DNA of 64,000 nucleotides from Marinobacter sp. AC-23 (GCF_001858325.1 NZ_MBPP01000001.1:124001-188000), one strand, 5' to 3'; counted from the first letter of the stretch, positions 8,293-17,835 are shown. Numbers and translations: made by a program. Notes: generated by a model not told the origin, from the letters alone.

Positions 8293-9045
8293 TTACGGCG
8301 TTAGCGCACATTCCGGGTAGGTATTTACGGTGTAGCGGATAGTTGCGATGTAGTTCTGATCACTGTTCTCGCGCACGTTGGTAAGGCCGGAATAGGCTGT
8401 GAGTGCACCTTTGTTGTTGTAGCCGAGGATGATGGGGTCTACCAGGAATTTCAGCAAAACGCTGTCTGGGCGAATTTGCACCACGTGATCCGCGTTGACC
8501 ACTTGGCTCTGGGCGGGTTCGAGGACAAAGGCGTAATCCGTTCCACGAGTCGGCGCCAAAAAACGGAATTTTACCGATTGCCCGCTAACAACCTTGCCCC
8601 AGTTCCGGCGCACAAAGTTATCAAAGCCCGCATCCACCACCAGGTTATCGGATACATCTACGCTCGAGCGCTCTTTATCTCCGGTGGGGCGCTGCCATAA
8701 AATCTCTGCTGCCTCGGCGCGCTTATAAGATATCTCCAGCGATTCGTTAAAATCTGATTGCTGGTAGCTTACCGTAGGGCGAATGTCAGACGACTGATAG
8801 CTCAGAGCCTTCTCGGCGAATGTTTCTTCGCCGCCTGCAGTTTGGCGGACGTAACTCACCCAATGCTCAAGTGGCCGGAAAACACCGTCAGTGCAGGCCC
8901 CCTCTACAGTATGTTGCTCCTCATAGAGTGTTTGCCCATCGGCGCCCTCAGCGGCTCCGGTAAACTTAAAAACCTCGGCAAATGCCGGCGCAGCCACCAG
9001 CAGAGCAACTGCTACAGACAATAAACACACAGAGCTTCGGTTCAT
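8293..9045 (-). CDS. Periplasmic protein of unknown function, last gene of the lipid operon
   Basis: The start was set at the ATG at 9045 because MNRSSVCLLSVAVALLVAAPAFA is a clean signal peptide with an AFA cleavage site, and because this ATG overlaps the stop of the gene before it (ATGA). The mature part (about 225 residues) is beta-rich with two cysteines (GACTD near the N-terminus, PECALTP at the C-terminus) that could form a disulfide. No family is recognised. It is not clearly the DUF3833 protein that often ends related operons. Translational coupling to the DUF2878 gene implies a periplasmic role in the same lipid pathway. Confidence 0.85.
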   Translation of the reverse strand: MNRSSVCLLSVAVALLVAAPAFAEVFKFTGAAEGADGQTLYEEQHTVEGACTDGVFRPLEHWVSYVRQTAGGEETFAEKALSYQSSDIRPTVSYQQSDFNESLEISYKRAEAAEILWQRPTGDKERSSVDVSDNLVVDAGFDNFVRRNWGKVVSGQSVKFRFLAPTRGTDYAFVLEPAQSQVVNADHVVQIRPDSVLLKFLVDPIILGYNNKGALTAYSGLTNVRENSDQNYIATIRYTVNTYPECALTP

Positions 9046-9563
9046 GGTGCAAGTTCCGGGTAAAGTGATTTTCGGGCAAGCAGCAGAAGTGGGAAAACCA
9101 CCAGCCAACCCAGTGCTAGCGCGACAAGTGACAGCCCCAGCGCGGGCAATTCAACAACACCGATTTTGCTGGCAGACCAATAGGCGAAAGAGCCGGCGAA
9201 CGGCGCGAATAGACAGGCAAGCCAAAGCTTGCGACTGATCCAGTTCAAAGAGTGGCTTAGAGTGGTCATGAAAAGCGCCCAGATAGCCACCAGCCAGAGC
9301 GGGGTGATCAGCACCGCTCCGCTGCCGTCGTCGAGTATTCCCAGGCGAAACCAGAGCCCGTCGAGCAGCGAACCTACAACCGTTCCCAGCCCGATAAACT
9401 GAAGTTCTGCAACACGATTCTGGCTCACACATACAAAGTGAATGAGCAGAAACGCCAAAGCCAATGCCGGGCCAAGCAGGTCCGGGTATGCTACACAGGC
9501 GAACCAGCCGATTTGAAAGAGTATAAAATTCAGAACATTGCGGGCGGTTTCTGAAGTGATCAT
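9042..9563 (-). CDS. DUF2878 integral membrane protein
   Basis: A 173-residue protein made almost entirely of hydrophobic helices (about five to six membrane segments), matching the DUF2878 family found beside Cfa-like methyltransferase genes in many proteobacteria. Typical family features are the N-terminal NFILFQIGWFACV segment and GLWFRLGIL in the middle. No biochemical function is established for the family. It overlaps both neighbours by ATGA junctions (9042-9045 and 9560-9563), a sign of strict co-translation with the methyltransferase upstream. Confidence 0.85.
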   Translation of the reverse strand: MITSETARNVLNFILFQIGWFACVAYPDLLGPALALAFLLIHFVCVSQNRVAELQFIGLGTVVGSLLDGLWFRLGILDDGSGAVLITPLWLVAIWALFMTTLSHSLNWISRKLWLACLFAPFAGSFAYWSASKIGVVELPALGLSLVALALGWLVVFPLLLLARKSLYPELAP

Positions 9564-10834
9564 ACGCTCAATATGTTCGTCCGCTTGTTTTCCGGCTTGG
9601 CGAAGACCAACTGTGATACGCCAATGGCGCGCTCACCGAACCCCGCTTCGCAATAAGCAAAATAGAAGTGCCAGAGTTTGCGGAACGCTTGGTCGTATCC
9701 AATGGACTCCAGCTTTTCACTGTTGGCCATAAAGCGGCTACACCAGTCGTTTAGCGTGCGGGCATAATGAAACCCGGCATCTTCTGAGTGAGTCAGAACC
9801 AGGTTTGATTGGCTGCGTACCGAATCCAGAATGGCACCGAACGACGGGATGAAACTCCCAGGAAAAATAAATCGCTGGATAAAGTCCACGTTTTTCAAGG
9901 CACGCTGGTAGCGCTGCTCCGGCATGTTAATAGCCTGAACCAGCGCCAAGCCGTCTGGTTTGAGCAGCGCGTTAATCTGGTTGAAGTAGCTGTTCAGAAA
10001 CTGTGGCCCCACGGCCTCAATCATTTCGATGGAAACCAGTTTGTCGAACTGGCCTGCCAGATCCCGATAATCATCGAACAGCAGGGTAATTTTGTCTTCC
10101 AGGCCTTCACTGCGCACGCGCTGCTGAGCCAGCTCCAGCTGTTCTTTGGAAATTGTGGTGGTCGTTACGTGGCAGCCATAGTGTTTAGCGGCATGTATGG
10201 CAAAGCCGCCCCAACCGGTGCCTATCTCGATCACCCTGTCGCTTGGCTGTAGGTCCAGCTTCTGACAAATCGTCTCCAGCTTGTGAACAGCGGCTTCTTC
10301 AAGCGTTGATTCTGAACTGGGGTAGATAGCGGAGGAGTACATCATTGTGGAGTCGAGGAATGTCTCGAACAGATCGTTGCCCAGATCATAATGGGCGCTG
10401 ATGTTTTTTCTGGAGCCGTCTTTGGTATTCCGATTAAGCCAGTGCAGCCCTTTCAACGCCGGCTTGGTGACCCAGCTAAACCGATCCTCAAACTCATTCA
10501 TTCGGTCGATGTTGCGGGTAAAGAACCGAAGCAGGGCGACTAGGTCGGGTGATGACCAATCGCCGGCCACGTAGGCTTCGGCCGCGCCAACGCTGCCTCC
10601 AGTAAGCAGGTCCCGCCATGTACTTTGGTCATGAATAATCAGCTCTGCAGGTTGGTGCTCATCGCTACCATCACCAAACACCAAATCATCCATACCGGAT
10701 TCACGGATAGTGAGAATGCCTGCTCCCAATTGCCGCAGCTGCTGGATAACCAGGTTTCGTGCTAACCGGCTAACGACTGAGGGGCTCTCCTGAGAATGGG
10801 TAATACCATTGGCCGATGTATTTAGGTTCTCCAT
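9560..10834 (-). CDS. Cfa-like SAM-dependent fatty-acyl-phospholipid methyltransferase
   Basis: The 424-residue protein has the cyclopropane-fatty-acid synthase layout: an N-terminal lipid-binding domain, then the signature ISAHYDLGNDLFETFLD, the SAM site VIEIGTGWGGFAIHA, SIEMIEAVG, and a C-terminal segment with the HYARTLNDWCSRF motif. The family methylates double bonds of acyl chains in intact membrane phospholipids, using SAM. In this gene neighbourhood (DUF1365, FAD protein, DUF2878) the homologues include furan-fatty-acid enzymes as well as true cyclopropane synthases, so the exact product (cyclopropane, methyl-branched or furan precursor) cannot be decided from sequence. Its start overlaps the DUF1365 gene by 13 bases. 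Confidence 0.9.
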   Translation of the reverse strand: MENLNTSANGITHSQESPSVVSRLARNLVIQQLRQLGAGILTIRESGMDDLVFGDGSDEHQPAELIIHDQSTWRDLLTGGSVGAAEAYVAGDWSSPDLVALLRFFTRNIDRMNEFEDRFSWVTKPALKGLHWLNRNTKDGSRKNISAHYDLGNDLFETFLDSTMMYSSAIYPSSESTLEEAAVHKLETICQKLDLQPSDRVIEIGTGWGGFAIHAAKHYGCHVTTTTISKEQLELAQQRVRSEGLEDKITLLFDDYRDLAGQFDKLVSIEMIEAVGPQFLNSYFNQINALLKPDGLALVQAINMPEQRYQRALKNVDFIQRFIFPGSFIPSFGAILDSVRSQSNLVLTHSEDAGFHYARTLNDWCSRFMANSEKLESIGYDQAFRKLWHFYFAYCEAGFGERAIGVSQLVFAKPENKRTNILSV

Positions 10835-11706
10835 GAGCTTACCTTTCCTCGAGTTTTGTGTGAGTCGTCTACGCTGGTTACATCTACGCCCTGGTCGTTG
10901 CTTCCTAGCCGGTGGGTAGGATCACTTTCGGCGAGTTTGTCCGGGTGGGTATAAAACGGGGCACCCTTGAGCTTCAGTTTGATGGCATGCCAGTAAATGC
11001 CGGCAGCAACCTTGAGCGCTTCTACGGGGAACTGGCGCAGGCTTTTATGAAGAGTTTTACGTGTAAGAGGGGTTCTCTGGACTACAAGCGTGGCATCAAA
11101 GTGTTTCTTTCCTTCTTCCAACACGTTCATGTGGATTCTCAAGTCCGGCCCCCGAAAGCTGAACGTCCACTCGTAGTGTTGCGCCATCCCATTGAAGGGC
11201 GAAACATGAAAGCGTTTGGTAAACCCGAACTGTTCGGTACGCCAGCCCGACGCGTTGGCTTCGCTACCCGTGGTTTCAAGGCAATAGACATGGCGTTCAT
11301 GCCAGGGAGTGTTGGTGATCTGCGCCACGATCACGGCAGGAACGTCGCCATTGGCGCCGTTTTCACCCAGGCGGTAACAGAAGTAAAAGCTCACCGGATT
11401 GAATACATAGCCGGCGTAGCGAGGGTGGGTGATCAACTCCACAGCACCGTCTGGGCGCCAGCCGGTTGCGGTTTCAACCTGTTCCCGCACTGCCTCTGAC
11501 AGAGCACCAGCTTCGGGCCGGAAATAGTCTTTGCGCTTCAGTGACATCCAGTTGAAGCGCTCCAGAGAAAAGAACGGGCTTACGCTGGCAACCTGATGCC
11601 ATTCGTCTGTATCCAGCGCCAGCATGCCTGTGTGGTATTCAAACTCGTGCCGAACCGGATACAAGCGCCGGTGCCGGATTGAGCCTTGTAACCATTGGCT
11701 GCCCAT
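10822..11706 (-). CDS. DUF1365 domain protein
   Basis: This 294-residue protein shows the DUF1365 hallmarks: the opening GSIRHRRLYPVRHEFEY, then HPRYAGYVFNPVSFYFCY, and the mid-protein KRFHVSPF block. The family is almost always encoded between an FAD-dependent amine-oxidase-like protein and a Cfa-like methyltransferase, as here, but its reaction is not established. The conserved histidines and aromatic clusters suggest a metal or lipid-binding role; that is inference. The stop overlaps the methyltransferase start by 13 bases, and the FAD gene ends 2 bases before its start. Confidence 0.9.
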   Translation of the reverse strand: MGSQWLQGSIRHRRLYPVRHEFEYHTGMLALDTDEWHQVASVSPFFSLERFNWMSLKRKDYFRPEAGALSEAVREQVETATGWRPDGAVELITHPRYAGYVFNPVSFYFCYRLGENGANGDVPAVIVAQITNTPWHERHVYCLETTGSEANASGWRTEQFGFTKRFHVSPFNGMAQHYEWTFSFRGPDLRIHMNVLEEGKKHFDATLVVQRTPLTRKTLHKSLRQFPVEALKVAAGIYWHAIKLKLKGAPFYTHPDKLAESDPTHRLGSNDQGVDVTSVDDSHKTRGKVSSWRT

Positions 11707-11708
11707 TG

Positions 11709-12974
11709 CTAGAGCTCCACGCCAAAATCACGGGTTACCCTAAGGGCACTGCACACGCCATCTTCATGGAAACCATTGAACCAGTACGCCCCGCAATAAT
11801 GCGTTCGGTTTTTGTTGCCGATTTCCTGGTAGCGTTCCTGAGCTTCAACTGCCGCAAGGGTGAACACGGGATGAGCGTAGCTGAAACGCTTGATTACCTT
11901 GTCTGGCGCAATGTCGTGGCTGCGGTTCAGGGTAACGCAAAACGTTTCCGGTGCATTGTGGAAGTTCTGCAAAGTATTCATGTTGTAGGTGACAGAAACT
12001 GGCTCGGTGCTGTGGGCCGGGATAAAATAATTCCACGCAGCCCAGGCTCTGCGGTTTTCTGGCAGTACACTGCTATCTGTGTGCAGTAACACATCGTTTT
12101 GTTGATAGGGGATGGCGCCCAAAATGTCGCGCTCCTTATCGCTGGGATCGGTGAGCGTAGCCAGAGCTTGATCACTGTGGCAGCCAAAAATCACCTGGTC
12201 GAACTCGTGAGTTTGATCTTGGGTTTTCACCGTAACGCCACGCTCATGTCGGCTCACAGCTTGCACTGGCGTATTCAGGTGGGTGCAGCCCCCCAGGCGC
12301 TCCATCATGGCCTTTACGTATTGGGCAGAGCCGCCTGAAATGACGCGCCAAGTGGGGCGGTCGTCAACAGATAGCATGCCGTGATTATTGAAAAACTGTA
12401 GGAAAAAACGTATCGGGAACTGCTCGAGCACGATTTCCGGCGCCGACCATATAGCTGCGCCCATAGGCACAATATAGTTATTCCGAAAGTACCGGGAATA
12501 CCCATTGCGGTTCAGGTACTCGCCCAATGTTTCAGTGTTTGTAATCCTGCCGTCAGCCATGTCTGCGCGGGACTCTTTATTAAACCGCAAAATCTCCCGC
12601 ACCATGTTCAGGAAGGGCAGGTTCAACAGGTTTTTGCGCTGGGCAAACAAGGTGTTCAGGCTGGTTCCGTTGTATTGCAAGCCGGTGGTGCTGCTATCCA
12701 CACTAAAGCTCATGTCACTGACTTCTGAAGGCACGCCCAAGCGCTCCATCAAGCGCATGAAGTTTGGGTAGGTCCAATCGTTGAACACAATAAAGCCGGT
12801 GTTTACCGGCCAGATGCGCCCGCCTGCTTTCACATACTCCGTGTTGGTATGGCCACCGGCGTAATCGCCGGCTTCAAAGATTTCGACATCGTGGTTCTCT
12901 GCCAGAAGCCAAGCAGCTGTGAGGCCGGATACACCGGCGCCTATCACAGCAATACGCTGACGTTCGTTGCTCAT
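11709..12974 (-). CDS. FAD-dependent amine-oxidase-like oxidoreductase (lipid operon)
   Basis: The 421-residue protein begins with the Rossmann dinucleotide motif VIGAGVSGLTAAWLLAENH and the second FAD-binding block EAGDYAGGHTNTE, as in amine oxidase/phytoene-desaturase-like flavoproteins. It ends with the family's HYCGAYWFNGFHEDG motif. Homologues occur in the same cluster with SDR, DUF1365 and Cfa genes and are thought to act on membrane fatty acids; the reaction is inferred from context. It abuts both neighbours: 2 bases to the DUF1365 gene and a one-base overlap with the SDR gene stop. Confidence 0.9.
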   Translation of the reverse strand: MSNERQRIAVIGAGVSGLTAAWLLAENHDVEIFEAGDYAGGHTNTEYVKAGGRIWPVNTGFIVFNDWTYPNFMRLMERLGVPSEVSDMSFSVDSSTTGLQYNGTSLNTLFAQRKNLLNLPFLNMVREILRFNKESRADMADGRITNTETLGEYLNRNGYSRYFRNNYIVPMGAAIWSAPEIVLEQFPIRFFLQFFNNHGMLSVDDRPTWRVISGGSAQYVKAMMERLGGCTHLNTPVQAVSRHERGVTVKTQDQTHEFDQVIFGCHSDQALATLTDPSDKERDILGAIPYQQNDVLLHTDSSVLPENRRAWAAWNYFIPAHSTEPVSVTYNMNTLQNFHNAPETFCVTLNRSHDIAPDKVIKRFSYAHPVFTLAAVEAQERYQEIGNKNRTHYCGAYWFNGFHEDGVCSALRVTRDFGVEL

Positions 12975-13771
12975 TACTTGGTTTCCTGTTCGGTGGTGCT
13001 TTTGCGAGCCATGGAGGCGGCCATGCGATCAATCAGCGACTGAGGCAGGGCACTCAGGCATTTCATAATCCACGTAAAGCGTTTTGGGAAGGCGATTTCA
13101 TTGTGGCCATTGGCAAGGCCGCTGATGATGCGTTCGGCCGCAGCATCCGCAGTTACCAGAAACGGCATCGGGAAATCGTTGCGCTCGGTCAGTGGCGTTT
13201 TCACAAACCCAGGTGAAACAAGAACCACCTCAATGCCTTCGGCCGCCAGGTCCGCCCGCAAACTGTGTGCAAAGTAGGCCAGTGCTGCTTTGGAAGCGCC
13301 GTAGCCTTCTGCGCGGGCGAAGGGGAACCACCAGGCGGAGGAGCCGACAATTACCAGTGTGGCAGGCAATCCTTTGGCGCGGGTGCGGCGCAAGGCGGGC
13401 AGGGCGATCTCAACACAGCGAGCTGTACCGATCACGTTGGTTTGAATGTTCTTTTCGATCACATCACTGCTGTAATCAGCGATGTCGAGATACTCGCAGG
13501 TACCGGCGTTGAGAATGGCCATATTCAAATTGCCGTGGGATTCCAGTATGGGCGCAATCGAGTGCAGATTTTCCTTGCTGGTTGTGTCCGCCACGGCAGG
13601 TGTAATGCGCTCCGGTGCAAGGGCTGATATCTGGGTAAGTGGCTCCGGCCGGCGCCCTGTCAAAACCAGTTTATGTCCGCCCTTTACCAGGGCACGGGCA
13701 ACAGATTCGCCAATGCCTGAGCTGGCGCCGGTAATCCAGATATTGGATGCGGTAGCAAGGCGTTCACTCAT
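12974..13771 (-). CDS. Short-chain dehydrogenase/reductase
   Basis: A 265-residue classical SDR: the NAD(P)-binding glycine motif ITGASSGIGESVAR, the NAG motif (AILNAGTCEY), the catalytic serine in VGSSAWWFP and the YGASKAALAYF motif holding Tyr and Lys. The C-terminal region contains a hydrophobic, positively charged segment that could associate with membrane. The substrate is unknown; its place in the lipid operon suggests a fatty-acyl or lipid ketone/alcohol. Overlaps the NTF2-like gene by an ATGA junction and the FAD gene by one base. Confidence 0.92.
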   Translation of the reverse strand: MSERLATASNIWITGASSGIGESVARALVKGGHKLVLTGRRPEPLTQISALAPERITPAVADTTSKENLHSIAPILESHGNLNMAILNAGTCEYLDIADYSSDVIEKNIQTNVIGTARCVEIALPALRRTRAKGLPATLVIVGSSAWWFPFARAEGYGASKAALAYFAHSLRADLAAEGIEVVLVSPGFVKTPLTERNDFPMPFLVTADAAAERIISGLANGHNEIAFPKRFTWIMKCLSALPQSLIDRMAASMARKSTTEQETK

Positions 13772-14235
13772 CCTGCATACCCCTTTACCCAGCGAACAAT
13801 GCCGCCGAGCACCGGCAGGTTTTCATACAACAGTTGGCCGGCATCAAAGTAGTCTCGGTGGTAACAGATTTTTCCGTCTTTCACGACCACATGGCTGATG
13901 CCCTCTACGTGTATCTCGCGCCCGCCACGAATGCGTTGGTGGCGTAGGTGCATGACCCAGGGAATAGCAGCACTACTGTTTTGTACTACCGCATCCTCGA
14001 AGTCAAAGTGACAGGCAAGAACGTTAGCGTATGCTCCGGCAAAATAACGCGTTAGAGCATCCAGACCTTTTACCGTGCCAAGTGGATCCTGAAACTGGAT
14101 GTCCTCGCTATACACGTCGGGTAATTTGTTGAGATTGCCTTTGTCCAGCTCGTTAAACAGGCACCTGAATCTTTCCAGTGTGCCGGGCACAGCACAATGT
14201 GAGTGGCCCACTTCAATCGTTGGGACGACTGTCAT
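13768..14235 (-). CDS. NTF2-like (SnoaL-type) small protein
   Basis: The 155-residue protein has the fold features of nuclear-transport-factor-2-like proteins: an N-terminal helix (TLERFRCLFNELDKGNL), then the conserved FQDPLGTVKGLDAL turn, and beta strands ending YHRDYFDAGQLLYENLP. Members of this superfamily act as isomerases, hydrolases or binding partners. In Cfa/SDR/FAD clusters a member of this type is a regular companion, but no reaction is proven. ATGA overlaps join it to both the desaturase and the SDR gene. Confidence 0.85.
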   Translation of the reverse strand: MTVVPTIEVGHSHCAVPGTLERFRCLFNELDKGNLNKLPDVYSEDIQFQDPLGTVKGLDALTRYFAGAYANVLACHFDFEDAVVQNSSAAIPWVMHLRHQRIRGGREIHVEGISHVVVKDGKICYHRDYFDAGQLLYENLPVLGGIVRWVKGYAG

Positions 14236-15188
14236 TTTTGCGCCCTCCTTGTTTGGTCACGTTGACGGGTTTCGTCCTGAATGCGCTGAGGTATCGGGTT
14301 CAGCTCCCAAATGACGCCTAACTTTGATAGCACCCAGAGCCCGTACCAGGTCACATCGATCTCGTACCAGCGGAACCCTTGGCGAACAGACTGGGGCCAG
14401 CGATGGTGGTTGTTATGCCAGCCCTCGCCCAGCGTTAACAAAGCAAGCCAGAAGTTGTTGCGACTGTCATCGGAGGTCTCAAACCTGCGCTTACCCCACA
14501 CATGGGAAAGTGAGTTTATAGAAACTGTTGCGTGGAATAGCGCTACGGTGGAAATGAAAAACCCCCACACCAGCATTTGTAATCCGTTAGTGCCAAGCCC
14601 TGGCGCCCAAACTGCGAGCGCTTCTCCCAGGCCATAAATCAAGCCAGCTGCTGCAGCCGGAACCAGCGCATCAAACCGATTAAGAAGCTTAAGCTCAGGA
14701 AACTTTAGCCAGTCACGTATGCGTTTTTCATCGGTAACAAAGCCCGCATCGCAGGTAAACCAACCCATGTGCGACCACCAGAAGCCTCCCTGGTGAGGCG
14801 AGTGTAAATCCTGCTCTTTGTCTGAGTGCTGGTGATGATGCCGGTGGTGTGCAGCCCACCATAGTGGCCCACGCTGAGCTGCGCTGGCGCCAAGTACCCC
14901 AAACGCGAACTGCGCGGGGCGGCTGGTTTTAAACGTCTTGTGCGCAAAGTACCGGTGGTACAATCCGGTAATGGCAAACATCCTTACCCAAAAAAAGATT
15001 AAGGCGAACCCGGCTGCAAACCCACTTACGCCAGTATAAAAGGCCAACAAACATGCCAGATGCAGCGCCAGAAACGGAATGACGCGCACAATGTTAAAGG
15101 AGCGGGAGGTTGTATCTATGTGATCCGAACCGGCATCGGAATCGAACCATCTCAGAATATTGATAAACAAGTTTTGCACTCGGGTCAT
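14232..15188 (-). CDS. Membrane fatty-acid desaturase (acyl-CoA/acyl-lipid delta-9 type)
   Basis: First gene of the leftward lipid operon. The 318-residue protein has the three histidine clusters of integral-membrane di-iron desaturases: HRYFAH (about residue 79), HHRHHHQHS (about 115) and HNNHHRWP near residue 260. Four hydrophobic membrane segments flank them. It probably introduces a cis double bond into saturated acyl chains and so makes the substrate for the Cfa-like enzyme at the other end of the operon; that link is inferred. The gene is divergent from the FAD oxidoreductase at 15307. Confidence 0.92.
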   Translation of the reverse strand: MTRVQNLFINILRWFDSDAGSDHIDTTSRSFNIVRVIPFLALHLACLLAFYTGVSGFAAGFALIFFWVRMFAITGLYHRYFAHKTFKTSRPAQFAFGVLGASAAQRGPLWWAAHHRHHHQHSDKEQDLHSPHQGGFWWSHMGWFTCDAGFVTDEKRIRDWLKFPELKLLNRFDALVPAAAAGLIYGLGEALAVWAPGLGTNGLQMLVWGFFISTVALFHATVSINSLSHVWGKRRFETSDDSRNNFWLALLTLGEGWHNNHHRWPQSVRQGFRWYEIDVTWYGLWVLSKLGVIWELNPIPQRIQDETRQRDQTRRAQK

Positions 15189-15306
15189 ACCCTGATTGCC
15201 CTTTTTCTCTGAATTGAACCTGGGGAGCGAGGTTTTCCGAAATCCCGGGCCCTGTCGCTTACTGGTTTGTACGCTCAGACCACAGTACTTGGATGCACCC
15301 TATACC

Positions 15307-16362
15307 ATGTTTAATGAGACGTTTTGTAAAGATGACATACGCCGTATCGCTATTGTTGGTTCAGGTCTTGCAGGTTTAACCGCGGCCATCAAACTGAAAC
15401 AACTGGGCCACGAGGTTACCGTGTTTGAAAAAAGCCGTGGCCCCGGCGGCAGGCTTGCCGCAAAAAGAGTTAGCCTCGGCTCTGCTCAGGGTTCAGTCGA
15501 TATGGGCGCCCAGTACTTCACTTCTCGCAACCCGGAGTTTCTACCGTTTCTTACTGAGTTTGCCGGCAACAATAGCTTTAGTGCGTGGGATGGCCAGTTT
15601 GGTTTTCAGGATGCAAAAGGTCAGTGGCAAGCGTTTCCAGAAGAGCCACGCTATGTTGGCACCCCACGGATGACCGCTATTTCACGAGCACTCTCGGCCC
15701 ACGCTGCCGTGGTTGCACAAACCCGGATCGAAAGGCTAATCAAAACGGACAGTGGTTGGGCTTTGTTTGATGCCGATAACCAACAAGCGGGTGAGTTTGA
15801 TCAGGTAGTTATCACCGCGCCACCCGCCCAAGCCAGGGACTTGCTTGCGCAGAGCAGCTTGCCCGAGTTGGCCAACCAGCTGGATGATGCTGTAAGCCGG
15901 GTGCTGCCGTGCTGGGCTGTTGCGGCTCACTTTGAAGAAAACCCCTGGGCCCACCACGAGGGCATGCGATGTAACCACCCGGCGCTCTATTGGGTCGCAA
16001 ACAATTCCAGCAAGCCGGGCCGCAATAACAGCAGTGAGGCTAGCAGTGGCGCCTGGTGGGTTTTGCATGCGACTGCACAGTGGACTGAGCGAAATGTAGA
16101 GGCCCCGTCAGAACAGGTGGCAAATGAACTCGTCGCGGCATTTCGGGAGCTGACTGGAACCAAGGTAGCGGTTACAGATACCGTCACCCATCGTTGGTTA
16201 TACGCCCGCTCTGAAGGCGGCGCCAACCCTGGCCATTTGTGGTTCCAGGAGCAGGGCATTGGCCTGGCGGGCGATTGGCTTAGCGGTGGCCGGGTAGAGG
16301 GCGCCTTCGACAGCGCCTGCAGTTTGGTCTCTGCGTTCACGGCACAACCGGTTAGCCGGTAA
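15307..16362 (+). CDS. FAD-dependent oxidoreductase, renalase-like
   Basis: The start was placed at the ATG at 15307 because it lies shortly before the FAD motif IAIVGSGLAGLTAAIKL; an upstream frame extension (15196) is unlikely to be coding. Other features are FEKSRGPGGRLAAKR, DMGAQYFTSRNPEF and the C-terminal GIGLAGDWLSGGRVEGAF, which together match NAD(P)/FAD-dependent oxidoreductases related to renalase. Substrate unknown. Transcribed divergently from the lipid operon across 118 bases of shared control region, so it may be co-regulated. Its 3' end overlaps the convergent HD gene by 11 bases. Confidence 0.88.
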   Translation: MFNETFCKDDIRRIAIVGSGLAGLTAAIKLKQLGHEVTVFEKSRGPGGRLAAKRVSLGSAQGSVDMGAQYFTSRNPEFLPFLTEFAGNNSFSAWDGQFGFQDAKGQWQAFPEEPRYVGTPRMTAISRALSAHAAVVAQTRIERLIKTDSGWALFDADNQQAGEFDQVVITAPPAQARDLLAQSSLPELANQLDDAVSRVLPCWAVAAHFEENPWAHHEGMRCNHPALYWVANNSSKPGRNNSSEASSGAWWVLHATAQWTERNVEAPSEQVANELVAAFRELTGTKVAVTDTVTHRWLYARSEGGANPGHLWFQEQGIGLAGDWLSGGRVEGAFDSACSLVSAFTAQPVSR

Positions 16363-17835
16363 CTCCATGTTCAACACCTTTGGTGATGTCCGGGCGGGTG
16401 TAAAAATGGGTAATGGTTCCGTCGCTGAACTTGCTGAAAAAGGCACTGACATCTGTGATCTTTTTCAGCGAACGCGTGCGGTTCACCGGGTCCCGGATAA
16501 GTACTTTGATACCGTTAAAGTTGTCCTGAATGTTGGAGAAGCGAGCGTGCATGGAGCAGGTGACCACGTGGGCCGGGTTCAGCTCCATGGCCTTGGCCAG
16601 CCACGCGCTATGATCTGCAATGCCCTTGGCTGACAAATCTTCCCGGGTATCCAAATGATTCAGCTTTACCCGGTTCACAATGCAGAATGAAAAGCTCTCT
16701 GGGCGTTTGCGCGCCACTTTTCGGAAGGCTTCCCAAAAGAAGTTATCAGTAAGCTCAGCGAAATAACGCATGTTGCTCAGGCAGGTATCAATCCACTCAA
16801 AGCTTTCCGGGTCTTCCAGAACTTCGTTGATGGCCTCGCGCAAAAGCCAGTCAAATCCTAAAGCTGTTTTGTGGGCATACACCTTGCGATACATCTGATA
16901 GCGGCTGTATACAAAATCTTCCAGCGCCCCCAAGCCCTTCTGCGTAATTGCCAGCCCCAACCAGGCTCTGACTGATCCCAGCCAAAGCGCAGGTTGCTGA
17001 GTAGGTGATCCAGGTTAAATCCGCCGATGGTTACAGATGAGTGGAACCCGTCTCGTAGCATGTAATCGGCGCGGTCAGCATCGATTTCCCCGGATACAAT
17101 GGATGAGAGCAGATCCAGCACCAGGCGCGGAATGTTTTCGCTGATCAGTGAGCCGGCTTCTGCATCCTTGCCGGCAATAAAACCCCAGAATGTTCGAGCA
17201 TGGCGGCAGAAGGTTTCGCTGGGCGTTACGTCGGTCGTTTCCATAATACCGATAACATCCTGGGCATGAAGACCGGCACCTTCCAGATCGACCGCCGACA
17301 GCACATCATGGGCAACCCGAACAGAGTAATGTTCATGTTCCAACTCATCCGGCTCGGCGGTGTGGTAGGCAGAGTAGTCAACGCCTTCCCACAAATCCGA
17401 AAACCGTCCCGGCCGGGACATAAGGTCACGAATGCGCTGCGCCTGAGTGAACTGGTGGGAAAAACTGGAGTGGCCGCTGTCGTGAAGCAGGCAGCCGAGG
17501 CGAATGGTTTTAGCCAGGTAATCAATGGCGTCTAGTTGGTTCAGGCTCAGATCCGTTTGTTCACTCAGCTGACGTTCGCGAAGATAAGCGTCAATCATCG
17601 AGCGGAACATGCGTGTGCCTACATGCATAACGCCAATGCTGTGCAGAAAGCGGGAATGCGTTGCACCCGGGAAAACCAAGCTTAGGATGTCGTTTTGGCA
17701 GATGTTCCGCAGACGCTGGAATAGAGGGTGGTCAATCACCTGAATCTCATGCCGGTAGAGCGGAATTGCGCCGTGAACCGGATCCATGATTAGCTTGTCA
17801 TAGGCACCTAACAGGTCATTTACTGCTCTTCGCAT
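16352..17835 (-). pseudogene. HD-domain phosphohydrolase (dGTPase-like), apparent frameshift near 16960
   Basis: Two frames together give one protein of about 494 residues. The N-terminal part has the HD signature: HSRFLHSIGVMH (residues about 60-71), LLHDSGHSSFSHQF and EIDADRADYMLRDG, as in SAMHD1/dGTPase-like enzymes. At SEPG the frame breaks; adding one G to the GG at 16961-16964 continues into LGLAITQKGLGALEDFVYSRYQMY, the family's next block. One-base undercall is therefore more likely than a real break. Substrate (dNTP or other nucleotide) is not known. Confidence 0.85.

Noticed and set aside
12505..13898. Plus-strand frames opposite the lipid operon
   Set aside because: All are antisense to well-recognised FAD, SDR and NTF2-like genes.
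16352..16960. Separate small gene of about 200 residues
   Set aside because: It is the continuation of the HD protein after a one-base gap, not an independent gene.
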